Shown: positions 1-10,763, numbered from the stretch's first letter. The stretch: DNA of 64,000 bases from Maniola hyperantus (GCF_902806685.2 NC_048554.1:5518001-5582000), one strand, 5' to 3'. Numbers and translations: made by a program. The notes: generated by a model not told the origin, from the letters alone.

Positions 1-148
1 TCACCAAATTGAAATGGGACCAACTTTAAAGTATACCCTTTCAAACAAAAAAATAATTTTCAAAATCGGTCTAGGTGTTTTCGAGTTATCGGGGAACATA
101 GATTCCGACGAATTGAGAACCTCCTCCTTTTTTTGAAGTCGGTTAATA
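1..148 (-). repeat. Interspersed repeat, GACTTC-A-rich/GGAGG family (unclassified)
   Basis: Reverse complement of the repeat at 31965-32108 that the gypsy element is inserted into. Shared blocks include GTTCCCCGAT, GACCGATTTTGAAAAT and the terminal GACTTCAAAAAAAGGAGGAGG. The class cannot be assigned from these copies; a further fragment sits at 52550-52600. Confidence 0.55.
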
Positions 149-384
149 AAAGGAAAAGCTGCTCTCCTACTTATTACAATAAACTTAAAATTAAGTTCGG
201 TTGTGCGGTTTCGAGTTTCCTAGAAACCTGATTTGATAAAATATGTTTACGGTTTTCCCAGTACCTATGAACAGTAGTTGCTTATAGAAAATATATTATT
301 TGTATATCACAAGTTATTCTTTGGCTTGAATGCCGGGGGTTATAGGCAAGAGGGGATTCCCTTGCCTATGGTATTCTATCCGTT

Positions 385-551
385 ATGGCAATTTTAGTTA
401 CATCATATTAATAGCTATCTACATGCTAAATTTCAGCCGGATCCGTCCAGTAGATTGAGCTGTGCGTTGATGTGGCGTTGAAAGATCACTCAGTCATTCA
501 GTCTGTCAGTCAGTCAATCAGTCAGTTAGCTTTTCCTTTCATATATATAGA
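385..551 (-). mobile_element. Non-autonomous Helitron-like element, family A, partial
   Basis: Contains the family A body (CAGCCGGATCCGTCCAGTAG), a CAGTCAGTCAG microsatellite and the family terminus whose reverse complement begins TCTATATATATGAAAGG. The hairpin/CTAG end is missing. Confidence 0.55.
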
Positions 552-589
552 TTACTTGGTACTATGAGTAGACGCATGCGCTATTGCAT

Positions 590-900
590 GCTTTTTACGA
601 AGTTAAAAGCGCACCATCCAGTGTAGTTTCGCCTTTATTTGTAGGGAGCTTCATATTCGTGCGTTTTCTTGTGGAGACCTTGGGGCCGTGGGGCCCGGGG
701 GCTCAAGCTCTTTTTGAGGATATTTCGAAAAGGGTTATTGAGTCAACCGGGGACCCGAGAGCTGGCAGCTAACTTGGTCAAAGAATTAGTTTGGCCATCC
801 AAAGGGGTAATGCTGCCAGCATCTTGGGTACAATGCCTCGCTGCGGTCGGTGGTCTCGATGAGGTTTTAGAAATTAGATTTAATTTAGTTTTAATTTAAT
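590..900 (+). pseudogene. 3' fragment of RT/restriction-like-endonuclease retrotransposon (relative of 5285-8280)
   Basis: Translation gives FLVETLGPWGPGAQALFEDI, then KRVIESTGDPRAGS, an in-frame TAA at 770-772, and LGQRISLAIQRGNAASILGT. The same segments, in the same order, form the C-terminus of the element at 5285-8280, but with clear sequence differences. This is therefore a 5'-truncated copy of a related family, not the same one. It is in plus orientation and inactive because of truncation and the nonsense codon. A TTTAATTTAG-rich 3' UTR follows. Confidence 0.7.
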
Positions 901-1296
901 GTTGTTTTTTTTAAGATTTATGTTTATAAATAAATTATCCTTTTATCCCACTTAGTATTGTACGTAACTTACTTAAATAATAAGTATTGATATAGGTACG
1001 AAAAAGATTTTCAGTTCGGTCTTGTATTACAGATTGTTACTTTATACATAATATAACACATACATATTGTAAGGCCTTGATCTTACACGTTCCAATTTGT
1101 ATCAGTTTATGGAAATTACATTTAAGTATAATATGACGATAGTTTAATTATGTTAGAGATAAGATTATTAAATGTTTCTTTTATTGCTTTTAAATGTTTA
1201 ATTTAAATTAACAAACATACATAAAACAACGTATCACGCTGTGTGCAAATGCTTTACTAAATATTATGTTTCTAGTAAAGCCTGTCTTGATTTTTA
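901..1296. other. AT-rich stretch without recognised features
   Basis: AT-rich, no open frame of note, and no similarity to other parts of the window that I could see. Confidence 0.5.
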
Positions 1297-1624
1297 GGGT
1301 TCCGTACCTCAAAAGGAAAAACGGAACCCTAATGGGATCACTTTGTCTGTCTGTCTGTCTGTTGGTCTGTCAAGAAACCTACAGGGTACTTCCCGTTGAC
1401 CTAGAATCATAAAATTTGGCAGGTAGGTAGGTCTTATAGCTGTCATTCGGGGGAAAATCTGAAAACCGTGAATTTGTGGTTACATCACACAAAAAAATTT
1501 AATTGTGGTCATAAACTAATAATTATAAGTATTTTCAATTTTCGAAGTGAGTGACTATATCAAGTGGGGTATCATATGAAAGGTCTTCACTTGTTCATTC
1601 TAAAACAGATTTTTATTTATTTTA
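1297..1624 (+). repeat. GGTTCCGTA/(TCTG)n repeat, left arm of a tail-to-tail pair
   Basis: Starts AGGGTTCCGTACCTC, has a short hairpin (GGTTCCG/CGGAACC), a TCTG microsatellite, and the family body (AAGAAACCTACAGGGTACTT onward). It stops within the family at TTTTTATTTATTTTA, where the next copy begins in reverse. Other copies are at 12121, 17245 and 53320. Confidence 0.75.
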
Positions 1625-2052
1625 GTGCGAGTCAGGCTCGCGCAATGAGGGTTCCGTACTACAGTCGTATTTTTTCGTATTTTGCACGATAATTCAAAAA
1701 CTATGATGCATAAAAATAAATAAAAATCTGTTTTAGAATGTACAGGTGAAGACCTTTTATATGATACCCCACTTGATATAGTTATCTCACTTCGAAAGTT
1801 GAAAATACTAATTATTAGTTCATGACACTAATTTTTTTTGTGTGATCTAACCCTAAATTCACGGTTTTCAGATTTGTCCCCAAATGTCAGCTATAAGATC
1901 TACCTACCTGCCAAATTTCATGTTTCTAGGTCAACGGGAAGTACCCTGTAGGATTCTTGACAGACAGACGGACAGACAGACAGACAGACTGACAGACAAC
2001 AAAGTGATCCTATAAGGGTTCCGTTTTTCCTTTTGAGCTACGGAACCCTAAA
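1625..2052 (-). repeat. GGTTCCGTA/(TCTG)n repeat, right arm of a tail-to-tail pair
   Basis: A near full-length copy in reverse. On the plus strand it begins GTGCGAGTCAGGCTCGCGCA, which is the complement of the family 3' end, and finishes at CGGAACCCTAAAAA. With the preceding copy it forms arms of about 330 nt that could fold back on each other. Confidence 0.75.
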
Positions 2053-2384
2053 AATGTCACTGTTTCGGAGTAGGGGTTGATTGAAATGGGAAATGACCCA
2101 AGTAATTATGACAAAGCTTTAAATTCCAACAATTGATTGAAGAGTTTATATCGAGAGTATCGAATAAAAGCTAGATAACGTCACGCCCAAATAAACTGCC
2201 TCGTGAAACGGCGTTTGTTTTTATACGCCATAAAATTCTCTCCAGTAAATATTTTAAAAGGAAATTAAAGTGATATACCTACCCTGGAGACACTACGGTT
2301 TTTAATCATTTTGATCTTTATTAAAGCTTTGTTTCCAATAACATTTACTTTAATGTAAAGATTTTTTTAATGAAAATATTACAA
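2053..2384. other. Unassigned sequence
   Basis: No open frame, tRNA-like box or copy of a window repeat recognised. Confidence 0.45.
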
Positions 2385-3010
2385 TAAAAGTTAAAGCTAA
2401 CCTTATCTAATTACTATACAAATCATGCCCACGTGGAATGATTTTTTAGTTTAATATTCTTTATTGTACACCAAAAAGAAAAGACACAAAAAGAAACATG
2501 TAAAAGAAGAATATACAATTAGCGGCCTTATCGCTGTGAAGCGATCTCTACCAGGCAACTAGGTTGAAGAGGATTTAAAGGCTAGTGAAACTGTGTTTAA
2601 GGTGTACGTAAGTTGTTAGGGAACATAAAGATAATAATTATAATACAAGTAATATGTATATTAATAGGCACAGGAATGCCTAAATAATAATATATAGATA
2701 AAGATATACATAGGTACATATATAATACATAATATAATGGTGCCAAGAATACTGACTGCATTTCCGCGCTGGACAGCCAGGCTGATCCGTTGCGCCAAAA
2801 AAAATGAGCCAGCCCTTCTGTCACCAGATGAGGCTATTAATCGCGGTGAAATGTCTCGTAAAAAATTTTTAGCACTAAGACTCCATGGCCCCAGGGTCTC
2901 CACGGCAAACGGAACAAAAATGTAACTCTCGATAATAGAGGCATACTTGCGCCGCTTGCCGTTTTCAGCTGTTTCTGCTGCGGCTCCCGGTCTTGATGCT
3001 GATGATGTAA
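2385..3010 (-). pseudogene. 3' fragment of the 5285-8280 retrotransposon, interrupted by a second LINE tail
   Basis: 2385-2443 and 2736-3010 together match the 3' end of the element at 5285-8280, reading AATGGTGCCAAGAATACTG at the junction. The minus-strand frame shows the C-terminal VETLGPWSLSAKNFLRDIS segment. The copy is truncated at about 3010. The interval 2444-2735 is a separate insertion. Frameshifts are present, for example an extra A run at 2798-2806. Confidence 0.75.
2444..2735 (-). mobile_element. 5'-truncated LINE 3' tail with GCGGCCTTATCGC hairpin, nested insertion
   Basis: Read on the minus strand it contains the tail motif GTTGCCTGGTAGAGATCGC, then GCGATAAGGCCGC, then CAATAAAGAATATTAAACT. 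The same tail occurs on the plus strand at 39266-39400 and 59471-59580. It sits inside the older retrotransposon fragment, splitting AATG from GTGCC. Confidence 0.65.
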
Positions 3011-3088
3011 AGATTCATTAAAATGTTCTTCAATTTATGCAATTTTAGTAGGTATTAGGTAAGTATACCTATTGTTATACTCAACCAA

Positions 3089-3318
3089 TCTAATTATATA
3101 AAATTAAAAGGTGACTGTCTGACTGACTGACTGACTTGATAGATAGTAACGCACAGCTCAAACTACTGGACGGATCGGGCTGAATTTTAGCATGCAGATA
3201 GCTATTATGACGTAGGCATCCGCTAAGAAAGGATTTTTGAAAATTCGACCCCTAAGGGGGTGAAATAGGGATTTGAAATTTGTGTGGTCCACGCGGACGA
3301 GGTCGCGAGCATAAGCTA
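3089..3318 (+). mobile_element. Non-autonomous Helitron-like element, family A
   Basis: Starts TCTAATTATATAAAATTAAA after A, has a (GACT)n stretch, the body TACTGGACGGATCGGGCTGA, and the subterminal hairpin region CCACGCGGACGAGGTCGCG. It ends GCATAAGCTAT where the family has CTAG. Confidence 0.65.
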
Positions 3319-3509
3319 TTATGTTCTAAAAGTCAATGGCAATTACACTAACCACAATTCTTAGTATTATTCCATTCGGCTCAACAAGTGATGCGTGTAA
3401 ACGTATTCATGAACACACATGCATGTAGAAGTATAAACTAAACAATATATTACAAGCATGTGATTGTTCCAACCAATTCGCTTATTCAAGCGAGCATAAG
3501 CTAATTACT

Positions 3510-3770
3510 TTATAAAAGCTGAAAGTTTCTCTGCGTATTGTCACTAACACAGGGAGGGAAGCTTTTAAAAATTACAAAGGTCTGGCTCTCAGGGGCTCTT
3601 AGTCCATGTTATCAGTATCACAATCAGACATCTGTAGTACGTCAATGTGTGGGCGACCGGCCCCGAATGGCTGTCGCGTCAGCGTTCAAACTCATAAACG
3701 CAATTTACTACCAGTGCCCAGTTTGAGGGAGTGATGTCGATCGACAGTTTAAGCACCTACGTCCTACCCA
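3510..3770. repeat. Unclassified repeat D (copies at 13645-13850 and 40965-41100)
   Basis: TATAAAAGCTGAAAG, CTGCGTATTGTC and AACACAGGGAGG match the reverse complement of the 13.7-kb copy. Only part of the region is covered. A 62-codon open frame here is not supported as a gene. Confidence 0.4.
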
Positions 3771-3874
3771 TTAATTTGTATAAACAACATGATCTGATAA
3801 CGCAATCAGCTCTCGTTTAGGTGTTATCGGCAAATCACTGTCCATATTATAATCACGATACTGTGTATTTTTGG

Positions 3875-4035
3875 TTTGTCCTTCAATCACTCCGCAATGG
3901 ATCGACCTGATTTTTACACTATACTTTCTTGGAAAATGACATAGGCTACTTTTTATCCCAGAAAATCAAAGAATTCCCATGGAATTTTTGACAATCTAAA
4001 TCCACACGGACGAAGTTGCGGGTATTATAAGACGT
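3875..4035 (+). mobile_element. Helitron-like element, family B, partial
   Basis: Body (CCTTCAATCACTCCGC, GACATAGGCTACTTTTTATCC) and 3' end (CACACGGACGAAGTTGCGGG) of family B. The 5' end is missing. Confidence 0.5.
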
Positions 4036-4494
4036 CCGAATTAAGAATAGGAAAGTCTTAAGAAGACTAGGTTATTATAGCATGCAAACGGGGTCTTATC
4101 GCTCATGGCGGTTATAAGATGTCATAACCACCATTATTTTAGGGTTCCGTATGTCCAGAGAAAAAAGGAACCCTTTACAGGCATAGCCAGTTGAAAGTAC
4201 TAAACCTAAATTTTCTTTGCGATATGTACCCTATTGTTGTTGTAGGTAGGTACTCATGGAAAGACGGGACTCGAGAGGGATTAGTTGAATGGAGTATAGA
4301 ACAATTTATTATTATTGGAAGCAATTTTCCGTCGGGAGCTTTAGTCCACGTGAATTCTTATAATATTGGTGTCATTCACATCTATTGTAAGCCCATCAAG
4401 AGTCATTCACCCCTAGTGGAAATCAAGTGGAAAGCATGAAATTTTCTACGACGAAAAACATATATTGAAATGATATTATTCAGTGACATTTTTT
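4036..4494. other. Unassigned sequence with a GGTTCCGTA fragment at 4140-4180
   Basis: Apart from a 40-nt GGTTCCGTA-type hairpin fragment, no feature is recognised. An 82-codon open frame at 4191-4439 resembles nothing I know. Confidence 0.4.
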
Positions 4495-4496
4495 TA

Positions 4497-4585
4497 AAAT
4501 CAGATACAAGTTAGCGCTTGACTGCAATCTCACCTGATGGTAAGTGATGATGCAGTCTAAGATGATAACGGCCTAACCTGGCATA
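4497..4585 (+). repeat. SINE body fragment (TTGACTGCAATCTCACC family)
   Basis: Matches 10485-10560 and 42223-42310 across AGATACAAGTTAGC, TTGACTGCAATCTCACCTG and GATGCAGTCTAAGATG. These belong to the SINE whose tRNA head is seen complete at about 10490-10763. Confidence 0.55.
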
Positions 4586-4699
4586 GATACGGAATCATAC
4601 ATTGATTGTACGTTTCTTGAGCGAGAAAATTCATGACGGTGGGTGCTTAAATACAGTTTGTTGTTCGGACAACCTGTTAAGACACTTGTCATGTTATGA

Positions 4700-4815
4700 T
4701 GTCATCATCATGATCAACTCACCGCTGGCTCACTACCGAGCACAGGTCTCCTCTCAGAATGAGAAGGGTTCTGGCCATAGTCCCTCACGCTGGCCATGTG
4801 CGGATTGGTGGACTG
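4700..4815 (-). repeat. tRNA-derived SINE (GATAGCCTAGTGGTTA family), tail fragment
   Basis: CATCATCATGATCAACTCAC, CTCTCAGAATGAGAAGGG and GGCCATGTGCGGATTGGT are the 3' part of the SINE seen full length at 12836-13146. Confidence 0.6.
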
Positions 4816-4875
4816 TTGTGGTTGTTAAAATGCGTCCTCAATATCACCAATATCTTGTACGAATCATATTCACTA

Positions 4876-5079
4876 CCCATATTATAAATGCGAAAGTGTG
4901 TTCGTTTGTTGGTTTGTTGGCTTGTCCTTCAATCACACCGCACCTGTTTTTTTTTGCATGGATATAGTTGAAGACCTGGAGAGTAACATAGGCTAATTTT
5001 CATTCCGAAAAATAAAAGAATTCCCATGGGATTTTTGAAAATCGAAATCCACGCGTACGAAGTTGCTGGCATCAGCTAG
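4876..5079 (+). mobile_element. Helitron-like element, family B
   Basis: Has CATATTATAAATGCGAAAGT near the 5' end and ends CACGCGTACGAAGTTGCTGG plus CATCAGCTAG, followed by T. Confidence 0.6.
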
Positions 5080-5327
5080 TAGATAATATGTTTCATACAC
5101 GTGCTATGCTGACACGAGGAGTGATTTAAGGTGGGGGATTAGGTTTCTTTTGATCCATATAACACTGTTTGAAGTTTGATATCAGCTTTATCCATATTAG
5201 TGAAGATCAAACACGTTGTTGTAACAGAACATCTCTACAAATGACGACAAGTAAAAACCAAAGAAAAATAAATACCTACGTATATTTTTTTTTTTTTTAA
5301 TACAATAAAACTTAAAGCTAGCCTTAT

Positions 5328-6000
5328 CTAATTACTATATAAATCATGACCGCGTGGAATGGTGCCAAGAATACTGGCTGCATTTCCGCGCTGGACAGCC
5401 AGGCTGATCCGCTGCGCAAAAAATGAGCCAGCCCTTCTGTCACCAGTTGAGGCTATTAATCGCGGTGAAATGTCTCGTAAAAAATTTTTTGCACTAAGAC
5501 TCCATGGCCCCAGGGTCTCCACGGCAAACGGCACAAAAATGTAACTCTCTATAAGAGAGGCATACTTGCGCCGCTTGCCGTTTTCAGCTGTTTCTGCTGC
5601 GGCTCCCGGTCTTGATGCTGTCTTCCTGATATGACACGGGGCCAATGTGTCAACGCAAGTTGCGTCCCACATTAGCGCCCGTCCCCGTTCCCAGGGAACC
5701 AGCGTCAATCCATCAGGTCTCTTGCCATCATCCCGACTAATCCCTGCCGGCTCAATGAGCGCAGGAATATTTATGGTGGCAAGAGCTCTTTTAATTGTAT
5801 CGTTAAGAGAGCCATGCCTAAACAGCCTACCGGAGCTCCTTTGGCAAGAGAGTCCGTGGATTCCAAATTTATCAACCTCTTTTCCACACGGACATCTGTG
5901 CTGATGGCACAGTGGTGTTCCCAATCTGAGACCTAGAGCCACACGAAAACTTTCGTTATCTAAAAGTGTGCCGAGATTTTTTGATGGCAAGCATGCAGCC
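5328..6000 (-). pseudogene. Retrotransposon ORF continued: restriction-like endonuclease region
   Basis: After the frameshift the protein continues with LPSKNLGTLLDN and SFRVALGLRLG. A Cys/His cluster CPCGKEVDKFGIHGLSC follows, then KRPDGLTLVPW...WDATCVDT, which has the PD...D arrangement of restriction-like endonucleases in R2-group LINEs. The C-terminal segment VETLGPWSLSAKNFLRDIS recurs in the other fragments in this window. There is no ATG of its own in the conserved part, which confirms it is the displaced end of the upstream frame. The endonuclease assignment rests on motif spacing only. Confidence 0.7.
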
Positions 6001-8155
6001 AATACCCAGATTCCTTTTCGGATAATGCTAGAAGCCTGGCACGATCTCTGTCACTTGTAAGATTTTGAACCAAATTCGTATGTGTCAGTTGAACCAATGG
6101 CAAATCCCAAAGTTTTTGTGTAGTACGTTCCTTCGGGATGTCGACATTGGGACATCTGACCTTCCAACTCTCTAGGGCCTCTGTGGCATAGGTCAATGAT
6201 GAATTGGATTTGAGAATTTGAGAGCTAAGCTCTTTTATACTATGCACAGAGGACAGAAAAGCCGGAAGAGCTACACTGGAAATTTTCCTCACGCCGATGC
6301 CACCGTACTTGACCGGTAAAGTTGCTTGGTTCCAGGAGTGCTCATCAAAAGTTAAATTTAGAATTTGTTCTAGTGTACTTTTAAGGGTGGCATCCATGTT
6401 ATCGAGTAGTCCATGAAATTTCCAAATTGGGCTCGCGCGGAGAATGTAAATTAATTTAGGTACAAAAAGGCAATATTTTAGGATCGAAAATGCAATGTGA
6501 GAATTTAGAGTGCCCAATTTGTCGGTATTAGCCGAAAATGTTCTGACTTTTTGATCCAAGAGTGGTTGTATGGATTCATTATAAAGAGGAGCACCGAGAA
6601 GGCAAAGTGAACGTTTATCAAGTATTTTAATATTAGGTGAAATTTCATTGAATAATTCAGAGGCCAATAGAATTCTTTCTTGCGACAGTTTTTCTGTAAA
6701 AAACAATTCGCATTTCGAAAAATTAAGTTCTAAACCAATTTTCCCAAACTGTTGCTTAATATGATTAAGATCTTTTAGAACGTCATCCACGTTGCCCCCA
6801 ATGGTTCCATCATCAAGATACCATATGTTAAATTTAGATGTTAAATTTGAGATATGGTTATGGATCCCTAAGCTGAACAGGGCCGGACCTAAAGGATCCC
6901 CCTGCTGAACGCCTACAGAAGACTTAATATCGCTATCTCCAAAGAATAATTTAGAAGCAGAGCTGTAACATTGCCAAACATATGGGTAAATTTCAGGAAG
7001 TTGCGTTGAGACTTCTGTCAGCAAAGTTGCCCTGTCCAAAGAATTAAAAGCATTCTTTACATCTACTTTCAGCAGTACCTCAACCTCGCCATTCGTTAAG
7101 AAAGTACGAGCCGAATGAACTGCTGCTTCACAACCTCCTTTACTGCCGAATCCAACTTGAATAGGTTGGAATTTATCCTTTAGGGTAGAGACTATGTGAC
7201 TACACGCTAATTTTGACGCCAAACGGCGAAAAGTACAGCCAACAGCGATGGGACGGATGCCACCATCTTTCTTATTGAAAGCACAAAGCCTCGCGCCATA
7301 AAGGAATGGTAGAAAGGATGAATTTACCTCGCCAGATAACATGAAATTACATAGTCTGGTAATGTCGCTCAGTAGCGCCTTGCCGGCGTCCCCAGCAGTA
7401 ACTCCCACAAGATCCTTAAGATGTTGTGGCGTTATGCCGTCCATGCCACCAGCAGAGCCACTAGAAAACGACATTATCGCAGCGTAAGTTTCTTCATCCT
7501 TTATCTGTAAATAAGAAGTGTTAGAAGGTGGATCTGGCAGCACAGAATCGGTATTTGGTAAGGGATGCTTGTCACGTAAGGCTTCCAGCGTTATATCATT
7601 GAATGGAGCCAGTGTATCACTAGAAAACAAAATGCGGGCGGCGTTTTTAAGATCCCCATCCATAACCTTGTTTTCCACAATTTTCTTCAAATTGTAATTT
7701 TGTGTTCGAAATGAGCAGTCAGGGATTGGAAAAACGCGATCAGCCAAACTATTTTTTTTTAATTTTGTACATAGCGACCCGATTTCTGACTTATTAACAT
7801 AGAAATGTCTATATGCAAAAAAAAAGAGGTTTTGCCAATCTAAAAGTGAATTTGATAGCACATTTTGGATTGTATGTGATAAGGATCTAGCTAACGATAT
7901 CCTAGCTCCTCGCGGAATGCGTTTTATTAATGGAATATTTTGACTGTATTTGGATAATAAAATTTCAAATGGTACCTGGTTATCGCTTCCTGATTGGGTT
8001 TGATCGCACATCAAATTTGGGCAAGTAAGAGGCCGTGTAGGCGGTCCGTGACAACGTGCGATGTGAATATTAAGGCCTTTGCGACCCTTAAACTGCCTGC
8101 CATCGCTACAGTGGGGGCATTCTAGGTATTCACCTTGAGAAGCACTGGGGTTCAT
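5960..8155 (-). pseudogene. Retrotransposon ORF: zinc finger and reverse transcriptase part
   Basis: About 731 codons from the ATG at 8155. Residues near the start hold CPHC with a downstream HIARCH (a C2H2 finger) and a second Cys pair around CPNLMC. The RT motifs follow in order: GGMDGITPQHL, IRPIAVGCTFRRLASK (finger), LLKVDVKNAFNSLDR (first catalytic Asp), GVQQGDPLGPALFSL and WYLDDGTIGG (catalytic YLDD). The enzyme would copy the element RNA at a nicked chromosomal site. The frame ends at 5960 only because of a one-base deletion near 5996; the protein continues in another frame. The family resembles zinc-finger/RT ORFs found widely in arthropods, but I cannot name the clade with certainty. 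Confidence 0.8.
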
Positions 8156-8459
8156 ACTTCGAAACACGTAAAAATAAAAACACTAAAACACTACACAATA
8201 GCGTCTATAAGCGCGCGGAGCCCCGACAGCGGCAACCAGGAGGCCTGCAGAGCAGGCGCTGCCCGTTGAGGCCCCTGAAACAAAAAGTGCTGTTAGTATC
8301 GCATATCAGGCGTGAAAATAATACCACGGGGTATTTCGCGAATAAGTGCCAATTTGATGCCAATATTATTCCAGAATAACCGAGCCAAATATTTAATAAA
8401 TAAAAATTTTGAAACGAGCAAATTTTTCTCATTGACATCTCACTGACATCGCTCATATA

Positions 8460-8740
8460 TCATTTCAGAGTTCCGTACCCGAAGGTTGCCAACGTGACCC
8501 TATTACTAAGACTCCGCTGTCCGTCCGTCTGTTTATCAGCGCGCTGTGTTTCGTGAACCGTAATAGGTAGAGAGCTAAAATTTTCCCAGAGTGTCGTTAT
8601 AACAACAAATAATAAACATTTAAAAATGGCCGCCATGAGGTTTGAAAAATTAAATAGTGTTATTTCTTGTACGAAGGTACGGAATCGTTCGTGTGCGGAA
8701 TTTGGCCAATTTCTACGTAAATTATTATGTCCCACTCTTC
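8460..8740 (+). repeat. GGTTCCGTACCC-type interspersed repeat (second subfamily)
   Basis: GAGTTCCGTACCCGAAGG, CTATTACTAAGACTCCGCTG, CCGTCCGTCTGTTTATCAG and GAACCGTAATAGGTAGAGAG are characteristic. A relative of the 12121 family; a degenerate minus-strand relative is at 44955-45220. Confidence 0.5.
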
Positions 8741-9330
8741 GTTATACCTATTCTTCTTCCTTTACTGCCTTTCCCGTTGCCAAGAGTCACTGGTAGAGAT
8801 CTCTATTACCTACTGGTTTTTAAAAATCCTGTGGGATTAGTATGTATTTCTAGTTTCTACAAAATTGTAGAGCTTTTTAATGAATACAAAGTAAATTGCA
8901 AGGGTTATTAATATAATACGTCTGCCTGGTTATCCAAAGTAGCTGGATAGTTCCAGATCCATTCGGTTGTGAGCTTTTTACGCATCGAGGCGACGCGCGA
9001 TGCTACAATGAAATTTGATTCCAATAATATTATAATTAATTCGCGAACTTGAGAAGGCCACATCGAGTTAATGGTTATCGTATATTTCAATTAATTTTAC
9101 GAGTATTTCGCTATCATTTTATTAACCTGTTCAGTCACTTAGCTTGGCACGTGCTCAAATGCCAGCCAGTGTGTTAATTTCGTATGAATATTGACAGGAT
9201 ATAAAAGATACGACGGCTATTATCTTGATTCATCTTTGAATAAATTATAGTAGAGATAGGTATCTGAGCTGTTTGGAACGGGCCAATGGTGATAATATTA
9301 TGGGCAAAATAAGTGACAGTAGTAGGTACA
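8741..9330. other. Unassigned sequence
   Basis: No supported gene or repeat. Short open frames here overlap on both strands and look random. Confidence 0.4.
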
Positions 9331-9535
9331 GTTCTTGCAATTCACGAAGGCGAGTGAACTTTACTTGTGGTTACGTCGTATACATGGACATTGCGTAAGT
9401 GTGCGTGCATGTCGGACCAATCAGTCGCGAGCAAGCGCTCGCAAACGCACACATTTACTTAACCTTACTTGTACCGATACGACTTACACAATCATGAGCC
9501 ACCCGCCTACGTGAAATGCAAGAACTATACACATA
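9331..9535. repeat. MITE-like inverted repeat
   Basis: The left end GTTCTTGCAATTCACG is matched by the right end CGTGAAATGCAAGAAC. The interior also pairs imperfectly, for example GTGTGCGTGCATGTC near 9400 with CAAACGCACACATTTAC. This is typical of a foldback MITE of about 200 nt. Confidence 0.6.
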
Positions 9536-9581
9536 TTTAAGTAAATAAAGTTTTGTTGTACTAATTATAGATACCTAGTAT

Positions 9582-9745
9582 GGAGCCTCAATAGCTCAAC
9601 CGGTAAAGGAGTGGACTGAAAACCGAAAGGTCGACGGTTCAAACCCGCCCGTTGCACTGTTGTCGTACCTACTCCTAGCACAAGCCTGACGCTTAGTTGG
9701 AGAGGAAAGGGTAATATTTAACATTAGTCATTTCACATGATTAAT
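9582..9745 (+). repeat. tRNA-derived SINE, AATAGCTCAACCGGT family
   Basis: A Pol III-like A box (TAGCTCAACCGGTAAAGG) and B box (GGTTCAAACCC) are spaced as in a tRNA. A non-tRNA tail (CCTAGCACAAGCCTGACGC) follows. A second copy on the minus strand at 44578-44742 abuts Pde11 exon d. Confidence 0.7.
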
Positions 9746-9819
9746 ATTCTTTTAAAAAAATATATAAAAAAATATTAGCTGCTTAATATTATAAAGAGTA
9801 CCAACTTCTGTATTCTAGA

Positions 9820-10065
9820 CTAGCTGATGCCCGCGACTTTGTTCGCGTGGATTCAGATTTCTAAAAATACCGGGAGAACTCCTTGATTTCTCTGATTAAT
9901 TTTTCGGGATAAAAAGTAGCCTATGTCACTCTCCAGGTCTTTAACTATACCCATGCAAAAAATCAGGTCGATCCGTTGCTCCGTTGCGACGTGATTGAAG
10001 GACAAACCAACAAACCAGCAAACCAACAAACAAACACACTTTCGCATATAATATAATAGGGGCAG
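9820..10065 (-). mobile_element. Helitron-like element, family B
   Basis: Plus strand reads ACTAGCTGATGCCCGCGACT at the left, which is the reverse of the hairpin plus CTAG end, and ends CACTTTCGCATATAATATAA. Confidence 0.65.
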
Positions 10066-10484
10066 TGATAGCTACATAATCCCCGAGTGCTACAAATAAT
10101 TTATAATATCACACAGACAAAGTCGTGGAACTAATGTTATACATGAAAAGTTAACAAATTAGAAGAATATCGTGATTGAACATTTATAAAATTAAAATTT
10201 TAAAGAAATGCTAATCTTATCTAAGATAAATTTATGTTAAGTTTGCTTTAGAGAGCATTTAAATTATTCTTTAATCTTTATTAATCTTTCAACTTTGTAT
10301 ACTTACTTAACTAAAACCGAAAAAAGAATATAAATTATAAGATGCTTTCTTTAAATTTAAAACAATTTGTACAAAAGTTTAACGGTTAAAATATATGCGA
10401 GTCAGTACCTAATATGGACGTTTAACCAACAGTTTCAGGGTAGGTACAGTCAGCGTTAAATATTTGAGTTTTTTATTTACATAT
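10066..10484. other. Unassigned AT-rich sequence
   Basis: No feature recognised. Confidence 0.45.
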
Positions 10485-10763
10485 TCAGATACAAGTTAGC
10501 CCTTGACTGCAATCTCACTTGGTGGTAAGTGACGATGTAGTCTAAGATGGAAGCGGGCTACAGCAATTTTTTTTAATAAACCCATGCCATCGTTTGGCGG
10601 TACGGCTTTTGCCGGTCGGGTGGTAACTAGCCACGGCCGAAGCCTCCCACCAGACCAGACCAGAAATTTAGAAATTATAAAATTGCAAATCCCTGCCAGG
10701 ATTCGAATCCGGGACTTCCCACTAATATGACCACAGCGCTTACCACTGCGCCATGGAGTTCGT
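10485..10763 (-). repeat. tRNA-derived SINE, TGGCGCAGTGGTAAGCGC family
   Basis: On the minus strand the A box TGGCGCAGTGGTAAGCGC and B box GGATTCGAATCC begin near 10755 and are followed by a body containing GGTCTGGTCTGGTGGGAGGC. 10485-10560 holds the tail block that also occurs alone at 4497 and 42223. The two halves are separated by a short A/T run. Confidence 0.7.

Larger units (their letters stand above)
5285..8280 (-). mobile_element. Near full-length non-LTR retrotransposon with C2H2 zinc finger, RT and restriction-like endonuclease
   Basis: The element runs on the minus strand from a GC-rich leader near 8280 to a poly(A) tail (T run at 5285-5298). One frame carries an N-terminal zinc finger, a reverse transcriptase and a C-terminal Cys/His plus PD-x-D region, in the order of R2/R4/NeSL-type LINEs that carry a restriction-like endonuclease instead of an APE nuclease. 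The reading frame is broken once, near 5996. Fragments of the same family lie at 2385-3010 and 61257-61500, and a relative is at 590-900, so the family has been active in this lineage. The exact 5' end and target duplication could not be set. Confidence 0.75.

Noticed and set aside
9582..9660. A functional tRNA gene
   Set aside because: A and B boxes are present but the cloverleaf is incomplete and a SINE tail follows; a second copy exists at 44578-44742.
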